Shown one piece after another: positions 1 through 12,640 of a DNA stretch of 64,000 nt. This DNA is from Amaranthus tricolor (Eukaryota > Streptophyta > Magnoliopsida > Caryophyllales > Amaranthaceae). The notes beneath the pieces were generated by a model, which was not told the origin of the DNA, did no database searches, and was given only the letters and a program-made list of their open reading frames with translations. Positions within the stretch are counted from its first letter, which is position 1. The number at the start of each line of letters is the position of its first letter. The translations under genes were made by a program, and so were the position numbers. The DNA lies in NCBI RefSeq assembly GCF_026212465.1, contig NC_080051.1, forward strand, positions 23,178,727 to 23,242,726. The letters run 5' to 3'.

Positions 1-521
1 TAACTGGTTTGCTTGAAGAGAGGCTTAATATGGGTTTCACATTTATACTATCTGCTGAGGTAAGATATTGCTCGCCAGATTTGTCTTTGTAGCTCCGCAA
101 CCTTGCTATATCTGAGTAGTACTAAAAAAAACTGAATACAGAGAGTTGAGGGAAAACTCGATGTTTTTTGCCTTCTTGACATGAAAATTTTTTTTGCTTT
201 TCCTTTGAATCAAGTTCTTCCACTTGTTCATTCAAAAGTGAAAGATTTCTTCTATCTTTTGAGAAGCTTATGTAACATTGTATGTAGGTTCGTAATAAAA
301 GATTTTAATGCTAATGAACAAGCAAGTGTTTCATTTGTTCTAATAGACAAAATGTTAATAAAAATCGTATTTGTAACATTCTAAAACTATACAATGGCAC
401 GTGTGAATATTTTTCTCCCGTTGTTATACTTATAATTCCTTATGCTACTTCGGTAATCTTGCAGATTGATCATAAGAAGAAAGATTACAAATTTGGTTTT
501 GGATTTACCGTTGGGGAGTAG
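1..521 (+). CDS. TOM40: Mitochondrial import receptor TOM40, 3' end (partial)
   Basis: Only the last two exons are in the window. The coding part of exon n-1 is 3-59 (first full codon at 3) and ends ...RLNMGFTFILSAE. A GT-AG intron runs 60-464. The last exon is 465-521 and encodes IDHKKKDYKFGFGFTVGE followed by TAG. This matches the C-terminal beta-strand region of plant TOM40, the beta-barrel pore of the mitochondrial outer-membrane translocase through which nearly all nuclear-encoded mitochondrial proteins pass. The join keeps phase 0. The identification rests on about 37 residues that I recognise from the family; another porin-superfamily member is unlikely given the GLLEERLNMG and KKDYKFGFG stretches. 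It converges on EXO84B. Confidence 0.85.
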
Positions 522-1750
522 AAACTTGTTGCTTTGCTCATAGCGGCTTTGTTGGAATTTTGAAAGGATTATTTGTTTTTTTTGGCAATCTTCACCGAGA
601 TCAATTATGTACTTTTACATTCAAAGTTGATTTATAGGAACTTCATATTCTCATTTTACACTTTTGGGTTGAGAATATCTTTATGTATTTTCAAGTAGAA
701 ATATTTAAGTGCTGTTGAATATTTACTCTATGGCCATGGCCATGTCCTTCATCATTATTGCAAATTGCAAACAATTCACGTTTTAGTGAAACAAGTGATC
801 TTGGCTAATAAAAAGCTTTGCAGCATCTAAATTTATTTTTATTTAGTTATGGGCCAATTGGCTTAATTAGGGTTACCTTTACAATTTATGTCTGTGTAAT
901 TCGGGTTTCGGGTTCAACTTAGGATAAACAAATTTCTCTGGTAGAATCGATTATGGATGATAATGCAGTAATGGATTATGGAACGGATGGTCAATATATG
1001 CAAACTATAGTAAGACTCACTAAATAGACAAACTAGGACAATTGGAGATCCACAGGAAATCTACACTAATTTCTTCATAAAACGCATACATTATAAGTCG
1101 ATGGATGTTGCACATTGATAAGTGTATATTATCTTGTTATTCTCCCCAATTTCTTGGTATTTTGATTTTTTTTTATGTTGGATATTTAGTTCTCCCTTAT
1201 ATGATCCACATATTTTTTTTGTCTTATTTACAAACTAAATAAAACTCCAAGCGTTTATTTCAAATTCAAAGGAGTATTTGTTAATTGGTGTTGGGATAAG
1301 AAAATATATTCCGCTTATAGAATTATGACCAACAGAGATTCAAGCTCTCACATAAGAAAATATGAGGAAAAAAACTCAGAACTCAGAAGGATGTATTTGT
1401 AATAGAATTTCAATCTCCACAACGACCTAGGAGTGTTGAACACAAGTACACCGAACAAATAGATTCAAAGAATAGCTCTAGATCTTATAATCAATGCGCA
1501 TGTAATTACAAACTTGTTCCCGAATGACACATTTCTAAACCTGAAACCATCTGTTGGTAATTAATCTACAGAATTACAAGCAATCTCCGCACCAGAAAAT
1601 GCGATAAATTGAATGAAAATGAGAATCAAGGGAAAAAATAAAGCGGGAACAAATGAATCTTTCTATTACACTATAAACAAAGATCTTTAGGAAAATTTTG
1701 GAGACGGTCTCAATTTTAGCCTTAATGTACAGATGAGCAAGATAGAGCTG
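522..1750. other. Intergenic, TOM40 to EXO84B (3' to 3')
   Basis: This is the AT-rich gap between two convergent genes. It must hold both 3' UTRs; an AATAAA-like string near 806-812 could serve TOM40. No open frame here resembles a known protein, and I see no clear repeat structure. Confidence 0.6.
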
Positions 1751-4700
1751 TTAAGAGCTTCCATGAGACCTGTATGAGGACACTGACTGAGCAGAGACCG
1801 AAGCTGTTGGGCTATTTACTTCACGGTCCCCATTGATTTCTCTCGGCCTTCCACTCAGTGTGTCAATTGCATCTTGACAGATTTCGTTAAACCAGTTGTC
1901 TTCAGGTAGTATACTGAGCATAAGACATTTAGATTAGAAAATAAGCTACGAAATAGAATCGGTGTATGTATAATCACAGAAGCTGACAGAACTCCCAACA
2001 TTTACACTCTAATTAGGAACGGAGAAATTGATGCTTAGTGACACATTAGTGCAATCCAGAAAATTTAACACTTTGTTTAGCATGAGGCAGATGAAGAGCT
2101 TTAGATTTGATCTCATTGATGACTAGGACTAAGTTACAAGACGGATAACGATCGAAATCCACACAAATACAGAAAATTATCAAAAAGAAATTACCTATAA
2201 GGATCTCTGCCCGTGGCTTGAAAAGCTGCAAGAGCTTTAGATATGATTTCATTGATGACTCGGACTAAGTAACGAGACAGGTAACGACCTTGAGAAGCAA
2301 AGCAGATAACAAATTTCATATCCAGGTAGAGCTGCAATGATCAAAAGGGGAATTAGTTGTTACACAACCTCAAAAGTGGAAATAAAATTGGATAAAGGGT
2401 GCACAAAGTATGAGAGAAGACAGAAAACCATGTAATTTTGCCAAGAAATCAGGTAAGAAATTGCACTCCCTGTCTCCAGACAAATATTAGTGTGTTCTGG
2501 AAGTGGAAGATGCATCAAAGTTGAATCCTATACCTGTTGAAGGGCGAGAGGGCCTAAAGGCTTAGGACCATCCTCAATATCATCCCAGAAGCTTTGATCT
2601 TGAGACAACCATAAGATAATAGTCTCTGTGAGTTTCATTAACAGCAGGGTAGCAAACCTTTCTTTTCCGACAAACATCTCGGCCGCAATAATAGCCATCG
2701 TATTAAGTTTGAAGTAAAGTTCCTGAAAAGCAGTTGCACAAGTGTAAGATATATTGCAGTTCTTGTATAAACTTTGCAACCTCATTGTAAGCTATAAAAG
2801 CTCAATACGCGCAAACCAGCTCTGCGAAATTACTCTCAAGGAATCTTTCTGGACTGTGGAAACAACCAGCCAGCGCCAGCAGGCAGCAGTACTAAGATTT
2901 GTTATATCACAATCACTCAATACCATTTTGTATGACACAGCAGGCATAGTTCCAAGTCCTGAAGAACTTGAGCAGAAGATAACTCATACTTAAGACAGTC
3001 ACTGTTTAGCATCTGTAAGGATTAAGGAAATGCTTATGATTGAAACATGTCACTTCCCCTATTTCCAAATGGTGTTTACAACTATTACGGCCCGTTTGGT
3101 TATTGGTACTAAATAGTGGTAATGGAAATGATTTATAGTGTAAATTTCATGAAATGTACTATCAATCCCAAGGTAATGAAACTTTAATTATAAAATGTTT
3201 TTTTGTTCATAATTTTCCATTTTCACTACATACCCCTCTTCAAATTATAATGCGTTGGAATGAGTTTCATGAAAAAAAATGAGATGATTGAAGTAGAACA
3301 AACATGACCACTAACTTGTAAAGAGATTTTCCTATCAAAGTTACACTAATTGTCGATTACTATTCCCACGATTTGATACCAATAAGGCAACAAACAAACG
3401 AGTGGTTATAGTAAAGCATTTTGGGGACAAGAGAAAGGAAGAAACACTCAAAAGGTGGAGAGAGAGAGAGAGGGGATGAAACAATTTATTTAAAAAAGTG
3501 AAACTGTAAACATCAATTGGAGACGGGCCGATGGAAGCTGTAAATATCATTTGGAAATGGAGGGCGCAGAACTCAAGTATGACACAAGGAAAAAGAATAA
3601 TGTTGGAACTTGGAACCTCAGGACAAACCAGAAAATGTTCTAGAACTTATTGCAACAAATTGTCACCTATGTAATTCGTAGTCTACGAATGCAATACCAG
3701 CCTTAGGAATACAAATGGTAGAACCAACAAGATCGCACATATTAAATACATCACCAGCACAACATGCAGAGCCTTTATCCGGAGGAAGATGAGTTTTTTC
3801 TTTTTTTTTGGTGGGGTGGGGAGGGGGGGGGGGGGGGGGGGGGAATGGGGGTCTTTCTTGAATCTTTCCTAAACAAACTACAAGTAATAAATTATAATTT
3901 GGGCCACTAAAGTCTTGACACTAAGCTAAATATCAAACACGTAGTCTGGAAGTTACAAAAGAAAGGAGAAACCATATCAAAATTAGCAGAGCGTTGGCTT
4001 TGTATGTACTTTCAGATTTGAAAAATTGAAATCACATAAGGCAGTTACAATAAGATAAAAAATAATTAATGGAAGTACCCGGAATATTGGCGAAGGAAAC
4101 CATTCAATATCTTCCGTACTAGCATCCATATTTAAGTATATTTCAGCTGTAAGATTACTCGCACCCTCTTCAGTAAAGATAAGATCCAGAGCATGGTGCT
4201 GACAGAAACTACTTTTGAGCCTATCAACTGAACTCACGAGACTCCTTTTCCATTCTCTGAGCTCAGGATGACGATTTTGTCTATCTGAAGTTCGTCTATG
4301 AGAATCATCATAATCTGCTTGATTGTTTTGAGAAAGTTTCATGGCAGCACGAGGAAGTAGCTCATCGGCCAATAGTGATGCATTTGCCAATAATGCAATT
4401 TGTTGGTATTCATTCTCAGCCATATTAACAAGTTTGTTTCCAGTGCCCTCAAAATTTGCTTCTTCCAATGAATTTGGTAATGCTTTTATGAGCATGTTAA
4501 TATATGAGTTAAAAACCTGATAAACACCTTCTAATGTTTTACTACCCAGCTGCATACTCTGAAGTGGCCCCACATCCTCAAAGAAGTCCTGCAAGATGTA
4601 GCAATTATAGTGGTAAGACTAAACTTAATCTAAAGAAACCGTTGAACCATCACACATAGCTAGCAAGAGAGAGAAAAACATCCAGGGCAGATCATGAACA

Positions 4701-7700
4701 GACCCCACCCATATTAACACAAAGATAATTTTTAAAACAAAAAGATGTTGAAATGAGGCAAGAAAAAGAAAGAGCCTTTTAAAAAGTGAAATTATGAATT
4801 TTTGTATATAACAATAATGTCACGTAGATCCGACCTTCCCAAACCACACTCTAGGTGGGAGCCACTTAATGGCATTGGGGTAATGGAATGAATGAGCACA
4901 AGAAACTTTACTCACCACAAAATTTAGAACTAATGCATGGTTTTTCTGTAACGATATCTGGATTAGCTCATCAAGAAAAATCATGTCTGGTCTTTTTTTC
5001 CACTTTCTCAGTCACTTTAAACAACTTTGTGATACTGGGATTTTATGCCAAACTGGTTGACAATGCACTTCTTTTCTTTGAAAGAGAAATGTATTTCACT
5101 AAAAAAAAGTTTCATCCTTTAGCTAGAATTCTGGGAAAATCATATTTTCCTGTTTCTACTCCCCTTCCATATCTCAAGCTAAATAGATTCATATAAATGA
5201 CCCCTTTTCAAACTTTACACTATCATCATCATACATTAATAAAAAAAAAAATGTTAAAAAGGAAAAGAACAAAGAACAAAGAAAAGAAATAAAGGTAAGT
5301 AAGAACCCAATAAATATTTAAGGTGGCAGACTTCGTGCTTAGAAAAACAACGGCAACCTTGCCTTATTTGTAAATAAACAAACCAGACACCAAGTGGTGA
5401 ATTGAATATCTCGAGTCCCCAAATGGGAGGCTCCGCTCTCCAGCCTTACCACGGAAAAGCTAGAGAAGTAAAACTATAATTTTGACATGGTTCATCAATT
5501 GGTATCCATTTCAGTAGAATTCAAACACTGAAAATCACTCACTTGGACCATCAAGATAAAACGATGAGCACTACTTGTAAGCTTGTACTGGTATCCTGCC
5601 ATGCTAGCAACTGAAGTGCTCAAAGATCTCCCAGACTGGCGAATGCTAGGTGGCAAAGTCAAAACCCAATCATCAGCAGCTGCTAAAGCAGCAGTACTCT
5701 CCTCTATCCTTTTAAAATTAGCATCCACTGCTTGTTCAACACTAGGTCTGAAGAGTTTAACTAGTGTTGGACACAGTGAAAGACCACGACCTTCCAACAA
5801 TGAACAATGGCCTAAAGCTATCTGAACACACTCAGCAGCTGCTCTGAGACCTCCTGCTGCTGACGATGAAGCTAGAGCATGCCTTTTCACAAGTTGAGCA
5901 AATGCTTCTATTTGCTGTGCAGCCCATGTTACTAGCTCAGAAGTGTAAGCTGGTTCATTACCAAATATGGTTAAAGAATCACTGGCTGCCTGAGCTATGG
6001 CGGAAAAGACCAGCTGGGAAAGGGCAGCAGTGTAGGCTCCTCCATAAGAGCTACTTGACGGGCGGATATTTTGCATGTTATACTGGTATCTTTGTAAATG
6101 TGCACTGAGAAGTAAGGTGTGAGCACGGGGACCATCACCAAGTTTTTTTAGAGCTGATGTGGCAGCACGAAGCTCAGTACCACGAGTAGTAGGCTGGCAA
6201 GCAGCTTCTGCCAGCTGATCAGCCATTTTCTGTCTCCGTTCCTTAATTGCTATATCAAGGGATCGAATCACGTCTGGGCTGAGTGTTTTTGTTTCCCTTG
6301 CTTCAGAGGCAACACGCTCTCCTTCTTCGAGGGCTGTCAATGCTTCATCCACTCTTCTTTCCGCTAACAACACATCAAGGTGATCAGGGAATTCAACTAA
6401 CCATTTTTCCAGGTCCGAAGGTTCCCTTTCCTCAAAGTTACTTGTACCATTTGTAATAGACCCTTCAGAATTACTTAATGGTGATGATTCCATGTGGACG
6501 CCTTCAGCTAGTCCGTGTATAAGCGCTGCTTGAGTGGTTAGAAGGTTTCTGATGGAAAGCAGCTCACCTTCTAGATCTGATATTTCTTTTGAGGTACTGC
6601 ATCACAAAGACCCAACTATTAATACTTGGATGAGCTAGAGATTTACAGTTCAATTAGTTCTAGCATTGCAGAAATATACAAGCCATGATGTAGTCTGTAG
6701 AAGGTATGTTGGTACAATTACATAACACATACCATGGCTTTCATTGCAAAAAGAAAATATAGTAGATAAATTATGATAGAGAAGTTTCCTTGCTTTAACA
6801 TCCAAACATGCACTAAGGTTGCTAGATCTTCAAAGTCCAAAATAATGACTCTACTTTAAAAATAATATACCATGGCTTTTTATTCATGCCACAAAGTTGG
6901 TCACGACACATGGCCCATTTATTCCAAAATACATTTTTCTCCTGTTAATGATATAAGAAATGGTCTTGGGCTATTGGCCCTGTTTGGGAACCTGATTAGC
7001 ATAATTGATTTGACCAATTGGTTATATTAACTCATTCTTTAAACTGTTTACATAAAGAGAGTGATAAATTTCAGTATGGCAAAAGGTGAAAGAATGGGGA
7101 TAGGATGGAGAAAATATGGCACAAAAAAAAAAGATTTTAAAGTAGACAAAGAAACATAACATACCAAAACAGAAAGGTGGAATGGAAAAAATACGGAGGT
7201 AGTAATCAATTATTCTAAAATTTTAAGAAAACATATGAGACTTCTATATTATAAAGTATTCAATTCTTAACACAGTGCAAAACTACAGTTAACCGTGATT
7301 GTAATAACGATCACAGATGCTGCAGTGAAGGCCCCCCAAACATTGGGCTAGACAATGAGAGAACCATCAAATCAACCTAAAATGCGACATTTTTACATCT
7401 TTACGATGTGAATAATATTGGTAGTTTTGAAAATCATTACAACTCAACTGATACGATGTGACACAGCTTATTTCTGATTTCTTAACAATAATTCATATTT
7501 ATAGTATGTAAATCCATCATTTCATTCTTTCTTCTAGTCTTGTTCTCCTCCCAAGTAAGATAGTATCAATGGGAGTTCATATATTACCCAAACAACAATT
7601 TTCTTTAGTAACCATTCTATTCTTGTATGTTAATCTCTAAAGTGAAGAAAACAGGTTTATTGCAAAAAATACTAGATGTGAAGCTCGATAATGATATTGC

Positions 7701-10700
7701 ATTAGGAACATCATTAATAGTTAATACCTATCATAAAAAGGAGCCTCATTATTAATAACTGCTTTGTTGATGGCACTATTAGATTTTCATGCCTAATCAT
7801 GTCTTCTAAATGACGAACTAAAAGTTCATCACCTTCCTTTTTCTACTTTTCTCGCTATTTATCAAAAAAAATACCATTTATAAGATTATAAATATAATAT
7901 TTAAAAAAGAAGCAAAATGAATATCACTTTGTAGAGTATGAAAAAACAAATCCATATGTAATTAATTGAACCTCTCTGGTTTTATTGTTAAAGTTATCAC
8001 AATATAGTAATTTCTCTTACGCAATGACCAATGAATGAATTTTGGGGGAAAAATGATAATCATAGCAAATTGCACTCCAACCAAAAAGCACCATCTTCAG
8101 TTTTGGTTTTTGGAGGTCTAAATCTAATAACCACCAATTTCAGCTTTGGTTTTTGGAGGTCTAAATCCAATAACCAAACCAAGCTACCATTTTTTAAAAT
8201 TACTAAAATTTAGCTAATATGATTAATGTTGTACACATCGGGATCCTACTTGGAATCATTCAGATGGGTATGATCAAATCGTGTGATCGAATCTTATAGG
8301 ATCGTACGATCATACAAATGAACTTAATATACTAAAAATATTTAGTACGTAGTCATAATTATTCATTTCAAATTTTAAATTTATGAAATACAGTTTCTTT
8401 AACTTCATTTTTAAGAATGAAATGAAAAAAACTTTCAATAATTAGTTTAAAACTCCATAGTGACAAAGAACGTGTTATTGGAACTATGATCATGGAATAT
8501 TTGAAATATATGTGTGTATATGAAAGAAATTAGTGAAAGATGATACATATGAAAAATAGATAATAATAGAGACTAAATTTTTTGGATCTGATCGTTGGAT
8601 CGTAGAACCTCTCAAAATTTATTTTAACAAGAATCGTAAGATTCTACCAATGTTATTTCAATGTACTTTATAACCAAAACAAGTTTAGTATCAATTTATA
8701 CTTTTCTCTTGCTAGTTCCTCCTTTTCTACCTTTCTAGAAAGGAAGGGTGCATGCAGTATTTTCTATCAACAGAAACCAAAATTCATGTGTGATCAAGGA
8801 AGGTTAAACAATGCAAAAGCTATATATTTGCAAGTCATTAATTTATAGTAAAAATGAAGCCAGCACAGATATACCAACTATATAGACAAAGCAAGAGATA
8901 CATAATAAGAAACATATATGTTAGTCGTTGTTGCTACTCAATGGATCTATATGTTAGAATTTCAGAAAAAGATCATGGCAGGAAGATGAGTGTAGCAAAA
9001 ACGTAAATGATAAAATGGATGAACGAGCGAAAGATGAAATAGAATCGCATAAGATAATTTTGCGCATGTTCAACAACATAGCATTAGTGAACCGGTAAGG
9101 AAGATAGAAAGCTAAACCTTAGGGGACTTAAAAAGAGGGAGAGGAAGACCAATATAAAATATTTTTGTTCCTTGTTGCACTAATGGAGGGTTCAAGGTCA
9201 AATGTCAATCCATATTAATTTAGACATTAAAAAGGAATATTATGTGAAGCTGCTCGGTTGACAGGGGCGTAAGCTTACAGAGCATCACATAATAGAAGTT
9301 GCAACCAGTGAAAGAGCCCTTACCGTATAAAGGCTGTATAATTAGCATACACACTTCTTCGCATTTCCTCAGCAGACGCCTTCTTTAAATCCATTAAATA
9401 CGTGCATAAATGCTTTATTTCCTGTATCAAAAGCACAAATAATAATAATATCTTTAAATCTCATTATCATATTAGATTAAAGTGACCAGAAAACCAACAT
9501 ACTCAAATAAATATACTATAGTCTATCTTTGATAGATATCAAACATGGCCATACATGATACATGATACATGAAACTTATTAGATATTATGTCCTTTTATT
9601 TGTTTATGAATTAGTTAGAGACATACATTTACGATCCGTTTGGTTCTTGGTACTAAACGATGGTAATGAGAATGATTTGTAGGGTAAAATTTCATGTAAT
9701 ATACTACTTTATTCCCATGGCAATGAAACTTTGATTGTAAAAAGTTTTTTGTTCATAGTTTTCGATTACCACTTAATACCACATTTCTAATAACACATTT
9801 TCAAATGGTAATGCATTTGATTGAATTTAAAGAAAAAAAAATGAGATGATTGGAGAAAAACAAATATGACCATTAAATTTAACAAGAGATTTTCCTACAA
9901 AAATTGCACTAGTTTTCCATTACGTTTCTCACCATTTAATACCTTCTACAAAATGGACCATTAATGTCATATCTATAATCTATATCTATCTCCTCAATAC
10001 ACCAGCTTCATAATCCACTAGTTTCTATTCTCTCTATAAAAGTAAGCATCATGCATTCTGGTCAAGCGACTAAGCGGGAAGACTACTTCTTGCTAATGTA
10101 AATCCTGTCCATGGTCAGCCAGTAATTATTCAAGATAGATACATCTCGAAAAGTGCAACACAAGTATCCCTAAACTTTCCTCCCCTAACCAATCTCTCCA
10201 CTGGATGAAACTTATAGCCAAGAGAAACCATGAACCGGAATAGAAGAGCTCACCCACCAGTATTAAAACATAGGACAAATTCTATGGAAACCGAGAAGTC
10301 ACTTACACCTAAAAGAGGCCTTCTTCACCAAATCTAAATAAAGCTAACTACATCTCAAGAAGTTCATCATGATTACCCCTTCCAATATTCTAAACACTTC
10401 ACTACACTATCATTTATCCATTCGTAAAAGGATCACAACATTCAGACTTAACAATTAAAAAAAAATTTAAATTCCAAATTAAATTACAGAAAAAATCAGA
10501 AATCCAAAAGTAGAAAAGATTTCATTTTTCAAAAAAATTCCCATTCCACAGTATAAACATAAAGATTTAGGAGTGCAAATGTGCAAAAAAGTAACAAAAT
10601 GAAACAACATAATAAGAAAAGAATGGAAGAGAAAACAACCTTCTCGTTAAGAGAACATTTGGACTGAACATAGGACTGAGGATCAAACCCATCATTACGA

Positions 10701-10792
10701 AAAGCATTTAAACTCTCTTCAAGTTTAGGCAAATTCTCCTTCGCCGGAGCACCAGAGTGAGCTCTAGACCTCGGCCCTTTCACCGCCGCCAT
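1751..10792 (-). CDS. EXO84B: Exocyst complex component EXO84B
   Basis: Exons (minus strand): 10792-10640, 9421-9324, 6596-5543, 4588-4079, 2722-2534, 2331-2195, 1913-1751. They sum to 2,304 nt, 767 aa plus stop, close to the size I recall for the Arabidopsis protein (about 750 aa). EXO84 is a subunit of the octameric exocyst, which tethers secretory vesicles to the plasma membrane. The start MAAVKGPRSRAHSG followed by SYVQSKCSLNEK is typical. The N-terminal helical Vps51/EXO84-type region lies at about 35-125, and the conserved core carries ACQPTTRG, LGDGPRAHT, SYGGAYTAALSQLVFSAI and LSQDQSFWDDIEDGPKPLGP. The tail SPTASVSAQSVSSYRSHGSS is characteristic of the B paralogue. All introns are GT-AG and phases agree. 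Introns 2 (2.7 kb), 4 and 1 hold MITEs, and intron 6 holds a decayed copy of exon 6. No lesion is seen. Confidence 0.97.
2095..2160 (-). repeat. Decayed partial copy of EXO84B exon 6 in intron 6
   Basis: About 65 bp match the downstream half of exon 6 (2231-2296) in the same orientation, 136 bp away, with roughly ten differences including small indels. On the minus strand the copy can be read RYPSCNLVLVINEIKSKAL against RYLSRYLVRVINEIISKAL in the exon. The first half of the exon and its acceptor site are not preserved, so it is probably a remnant of a tandem duplication rather than an alternative exon. Confidence 0.75.
3090..3402. mobile_element. MITE, copy 1 (EXO84B intron 4)
   Basis: The left end reads CCCGTTTGGTTATTGGTACT. 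The right end, reverse-complemented, gives a similar ATTGGTATCAAATCGTGGGA, so the element has imperfect terminal inverted repeats. Internal sequence (GGTAATGAAACTTTAATT, TTTTTTGTTCATAATTTTC) recurs in the copy at 9632-9950. There is no coding capacity. The ends are approximate and I did not find a certain target-site duplication. Confidence 0.6.
3823..3843 (+). repeat. Homopolymer run of 21 G
   Basis: Twenty-one consecutive G follow a T-run and GTGGGGTGGGGA, inside EXO84B intron 4 (C-rich on the transcribed strand). It can form a G-quadruplex and is a likely site of sequencing or length error. Confidence 0.9.
4805..4885 (+). mobile_element. SINE 3' fragment
   Basis: The stretch carries ATCCGACCTTCCCAAACC, TAGGTGGGAGCCACTTAATG and GGCATTGGGGTAATGG. 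The same block recurs at 48411, 48562, 49583 and, more degraded, at 59060. It resembles the 3' part of plant tRNA-derived SINEs of the Au-like type. It lies in EXO84B intron 3. Confidence 0.6.
8098..8176 (+). repeat. Two-copy tandem repeat, 43-bp unit
   Basis: CAGTTTTGGTTTTTGGAGGT (8098) is repeated as CAGCTTTGGTTTTTGGAGGT (8141), each followed by CTAAATC(T/C)AATAACCA. It is in EXO84B intron 2 and probably a small duplication within an older repeat. Confidence 0.85.
8225..8660. mobile_element. MITE-like repeat with GATCGTACGATC palindrome, copy 1
   Basis: The ends are rich in GGATCGTA/TACGATC palindromes, the right end reads AATCGTAAGATTCTACCAA, and the middle carries CTTCATTTTTAAGAATGAAAT. 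The same middle and right end occur at 44710-45110, which defines a non-coding family of about 400 bp. It is in EXO84B intron 2. Boundaries are approximate. Confidence 0.5.
9632..9950. mobile_element. MITE, copy 2 (EXO84B intron 1)
   Basis: This is the same family and orientation as 3090-3402: it begins CCGTTTGGTTCTTGGTACT, shares GGCAATGAAACTTTGATTGT and TTTTTTGTTCATAGTTTTCG, and ends near CACCATTTAATACC. It is non-coding and its ends are approximate. Confidence 0.6.
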
Positions 10793-11145
10793 TAGAATAT
10801 AAGAACCTTTCTTCCTTCAGATCCGATTCTCTAGACCAGAAAAGGCTAGGGTTTTAAGTAGATAGAGAAAATGGAGGATGATCGGAAGATGTTGATCGGA
10901 GAAGATGAAGTTGAGGAGCAGAGAGAATAGTTTCTCTCTAAAAGGTGAACAGTTTTAGCCCTTTATTAGGTGATAATTAGTTGAATCGGAGGTGGCCGAT
11001 TGATTATCCAGAAAGTTATATTCCATGTTTCTTCTTTTTGACAACCAAACTTTCCTACTATTTGTTTCTTTTGCCTCGGACATTCTCTACTTGGTTTTTA
11101 AAACTTAGAACTTACAACTTATAACTACACCTTACAACTATTGTT

Positions 11146-11179
<34 letters not shown>

Positions 11180-12412
11180 AAAATGATACTTGCAACCCTA
11201 TTTTTATCTTATTTATATATATTTCTTTAATTATACTTCGGATTTTAATAGTTGCTACATTTTTTGTAGCAATTACTGTTTATCAACTGATCTTATTTGG
11301 TATATATTTATTCATATATAATGCAAAATATAGTCAAGTTGAATTTTATTTGATTCGTCTTAATGCATATTTTCAAAATATTAATTTTTTTAGAATCTTT
11401 TTTGATATGAAAATAAAAATATTTTACATTAAAATTGTGCACTGGATAGCATGACTAACATAAGTGTAATAGCTACTAAAAACCAAAGGACGTATAAAAT
11501 AGATCGAAGAAAATACAGAGTTATACTTTGTGTCTTTGTTCGGTTCAAATTACTTGTAACATTAGAAATATTGCAATATTCACTCATCACCTTTAATTTG
11601 TGATTAATTTTTAATATATGAGTTAAAACATAGTCATACGGTATTTTGTTTTTACTTGTCTCAATGCAAAAATCATTAATATAAAATTTGTATAATTTTT
11701 TATTATACATAATTAGAGATACTAAGAATTGAAGTAATGCATTGGACTGCATGAAAAAAATAAACGTTGTATTTTTTTTAAACGAAGAAAATATGAGAAT
11801 ATAATTCAAGATTTTATTTGAAAAATAATACTTCTTTCGTTTCAAAATAATTGCACTATTTGACTTTTCACGCAGTCCAATGCAGTAATTCAATCTTTAA
11901 TATCATTAATTCAATCCTTAATATTTGCAACATTTGACTTGTCGTCGTCGTCGTCTGTAGGAAAGGCAATACTTTTAACACTTTGAACTTTGCATGGACT
12001 TGCTTAGGGGTAGGGCACTTGAGCCTTGGCTCTAGCCGGCTGCATCATTGAACGAGGTGCAAAGGCTAGAATGAACCACTTGTTGTCCTTTCTTCTTTTT
12101 TTTTTTGGCTAGAACACCCTCCTTGCTTAGCTTAAGGCTTTCCCAATCACATATACCCAAGATTGAATCCTTCACCAAGGCTTTCCTAATCATGTATAAA
12201 ATATACATCGATTAAAAAGGCTAATCAATACAAATTATATTGAGCTTCTTGTTTTGAAGCTATCTCACAAAAATAATAGCAGTACTTTTATTTATTTGCA
12301 AACATAGTTCAAACTTCAAACAGTTAAGTATAAGTTCGCTCAATAATAATATATTTTTAATTCACTATTAACCCGTTTATGACCCATTATAATAAAATCA
12401 ATTAACAACCCG
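10793..12412. other. Intergenic, EXO84B 5' flank
   Basis: The first 150 bp should contain the EXO84B 5' UTR and promoter. A T-run lies at about 11149-11178. From 11200 to 11900 the DNA is very AT-rich and repeat-like: TGCATTGGACTGCATG near 11736 has an inverted partner near 11870 (GCAGTCCAATGCAG), and CTTCTTTCGTTTCAAAATAA near 11830 looks like a Stowaway-type terminus. A 154-codon minus-strand frame at 11429-11893 lies inside this repeat and has no recognisable family. Confidence 0.5.
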
Positions 12413-12421
12413 TCTATTTAA

Positions 12422-12640
12422 GAAAATTTGAAAAAAATAAGACGTTTTAATGAATTTATTCAAAAAATAAGCTTTGTTCAAACTTTATTCCCAAAATAAG
12501 CGTCATTGGCTCCAAAATTAGACTTGGTGTATTCTCGCTCTTACTAACAGCGAATTAAAAGAAATGGTCAAAATTTTGGTCAATGGATATGTCGCTGTTA
12601 CTAACAGCGACCTAACGTTTGACTGGTCAAAAAGGTCAAA
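12422..12640 (+). repeat. MULE left terminal inverted repeat
   Basis: It pairs with 15345-15604. Shared strings include AACTTTATTCCCAAAATAAG, AGCGAATTAAAAGAAATGG and AAAATTTTGGTCAA. It contains a near-perfect palindrome, GTCGCTGTTA/CTAACAGCGAC, at 12591-12611. Confidence 0.88.

Noticed and set aside
4888..5196. 102-codon plus-strand frame in EXO84B intron 3
   Set aside because: It starts within a SINE fragment, is antisense to the gene, and its translation has low-complexity hydrophobic stretches with no family resemblance.
8031..8213. 60-codon plus-strand frame in EXO84B intron 2
   Set aside because: It is generated by the 43-bp tandem repeat (FGGLNL/FGFWRSK) and antisense to the gene.
11429..11893. 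154-codon minus-strand frame upstream of the MULE
   Set aside because: It lies wholly within AT-rich repeat DNA, has poly-Lys/Asn/Phe composition and no motif; length is explained by few GC-containing stops.
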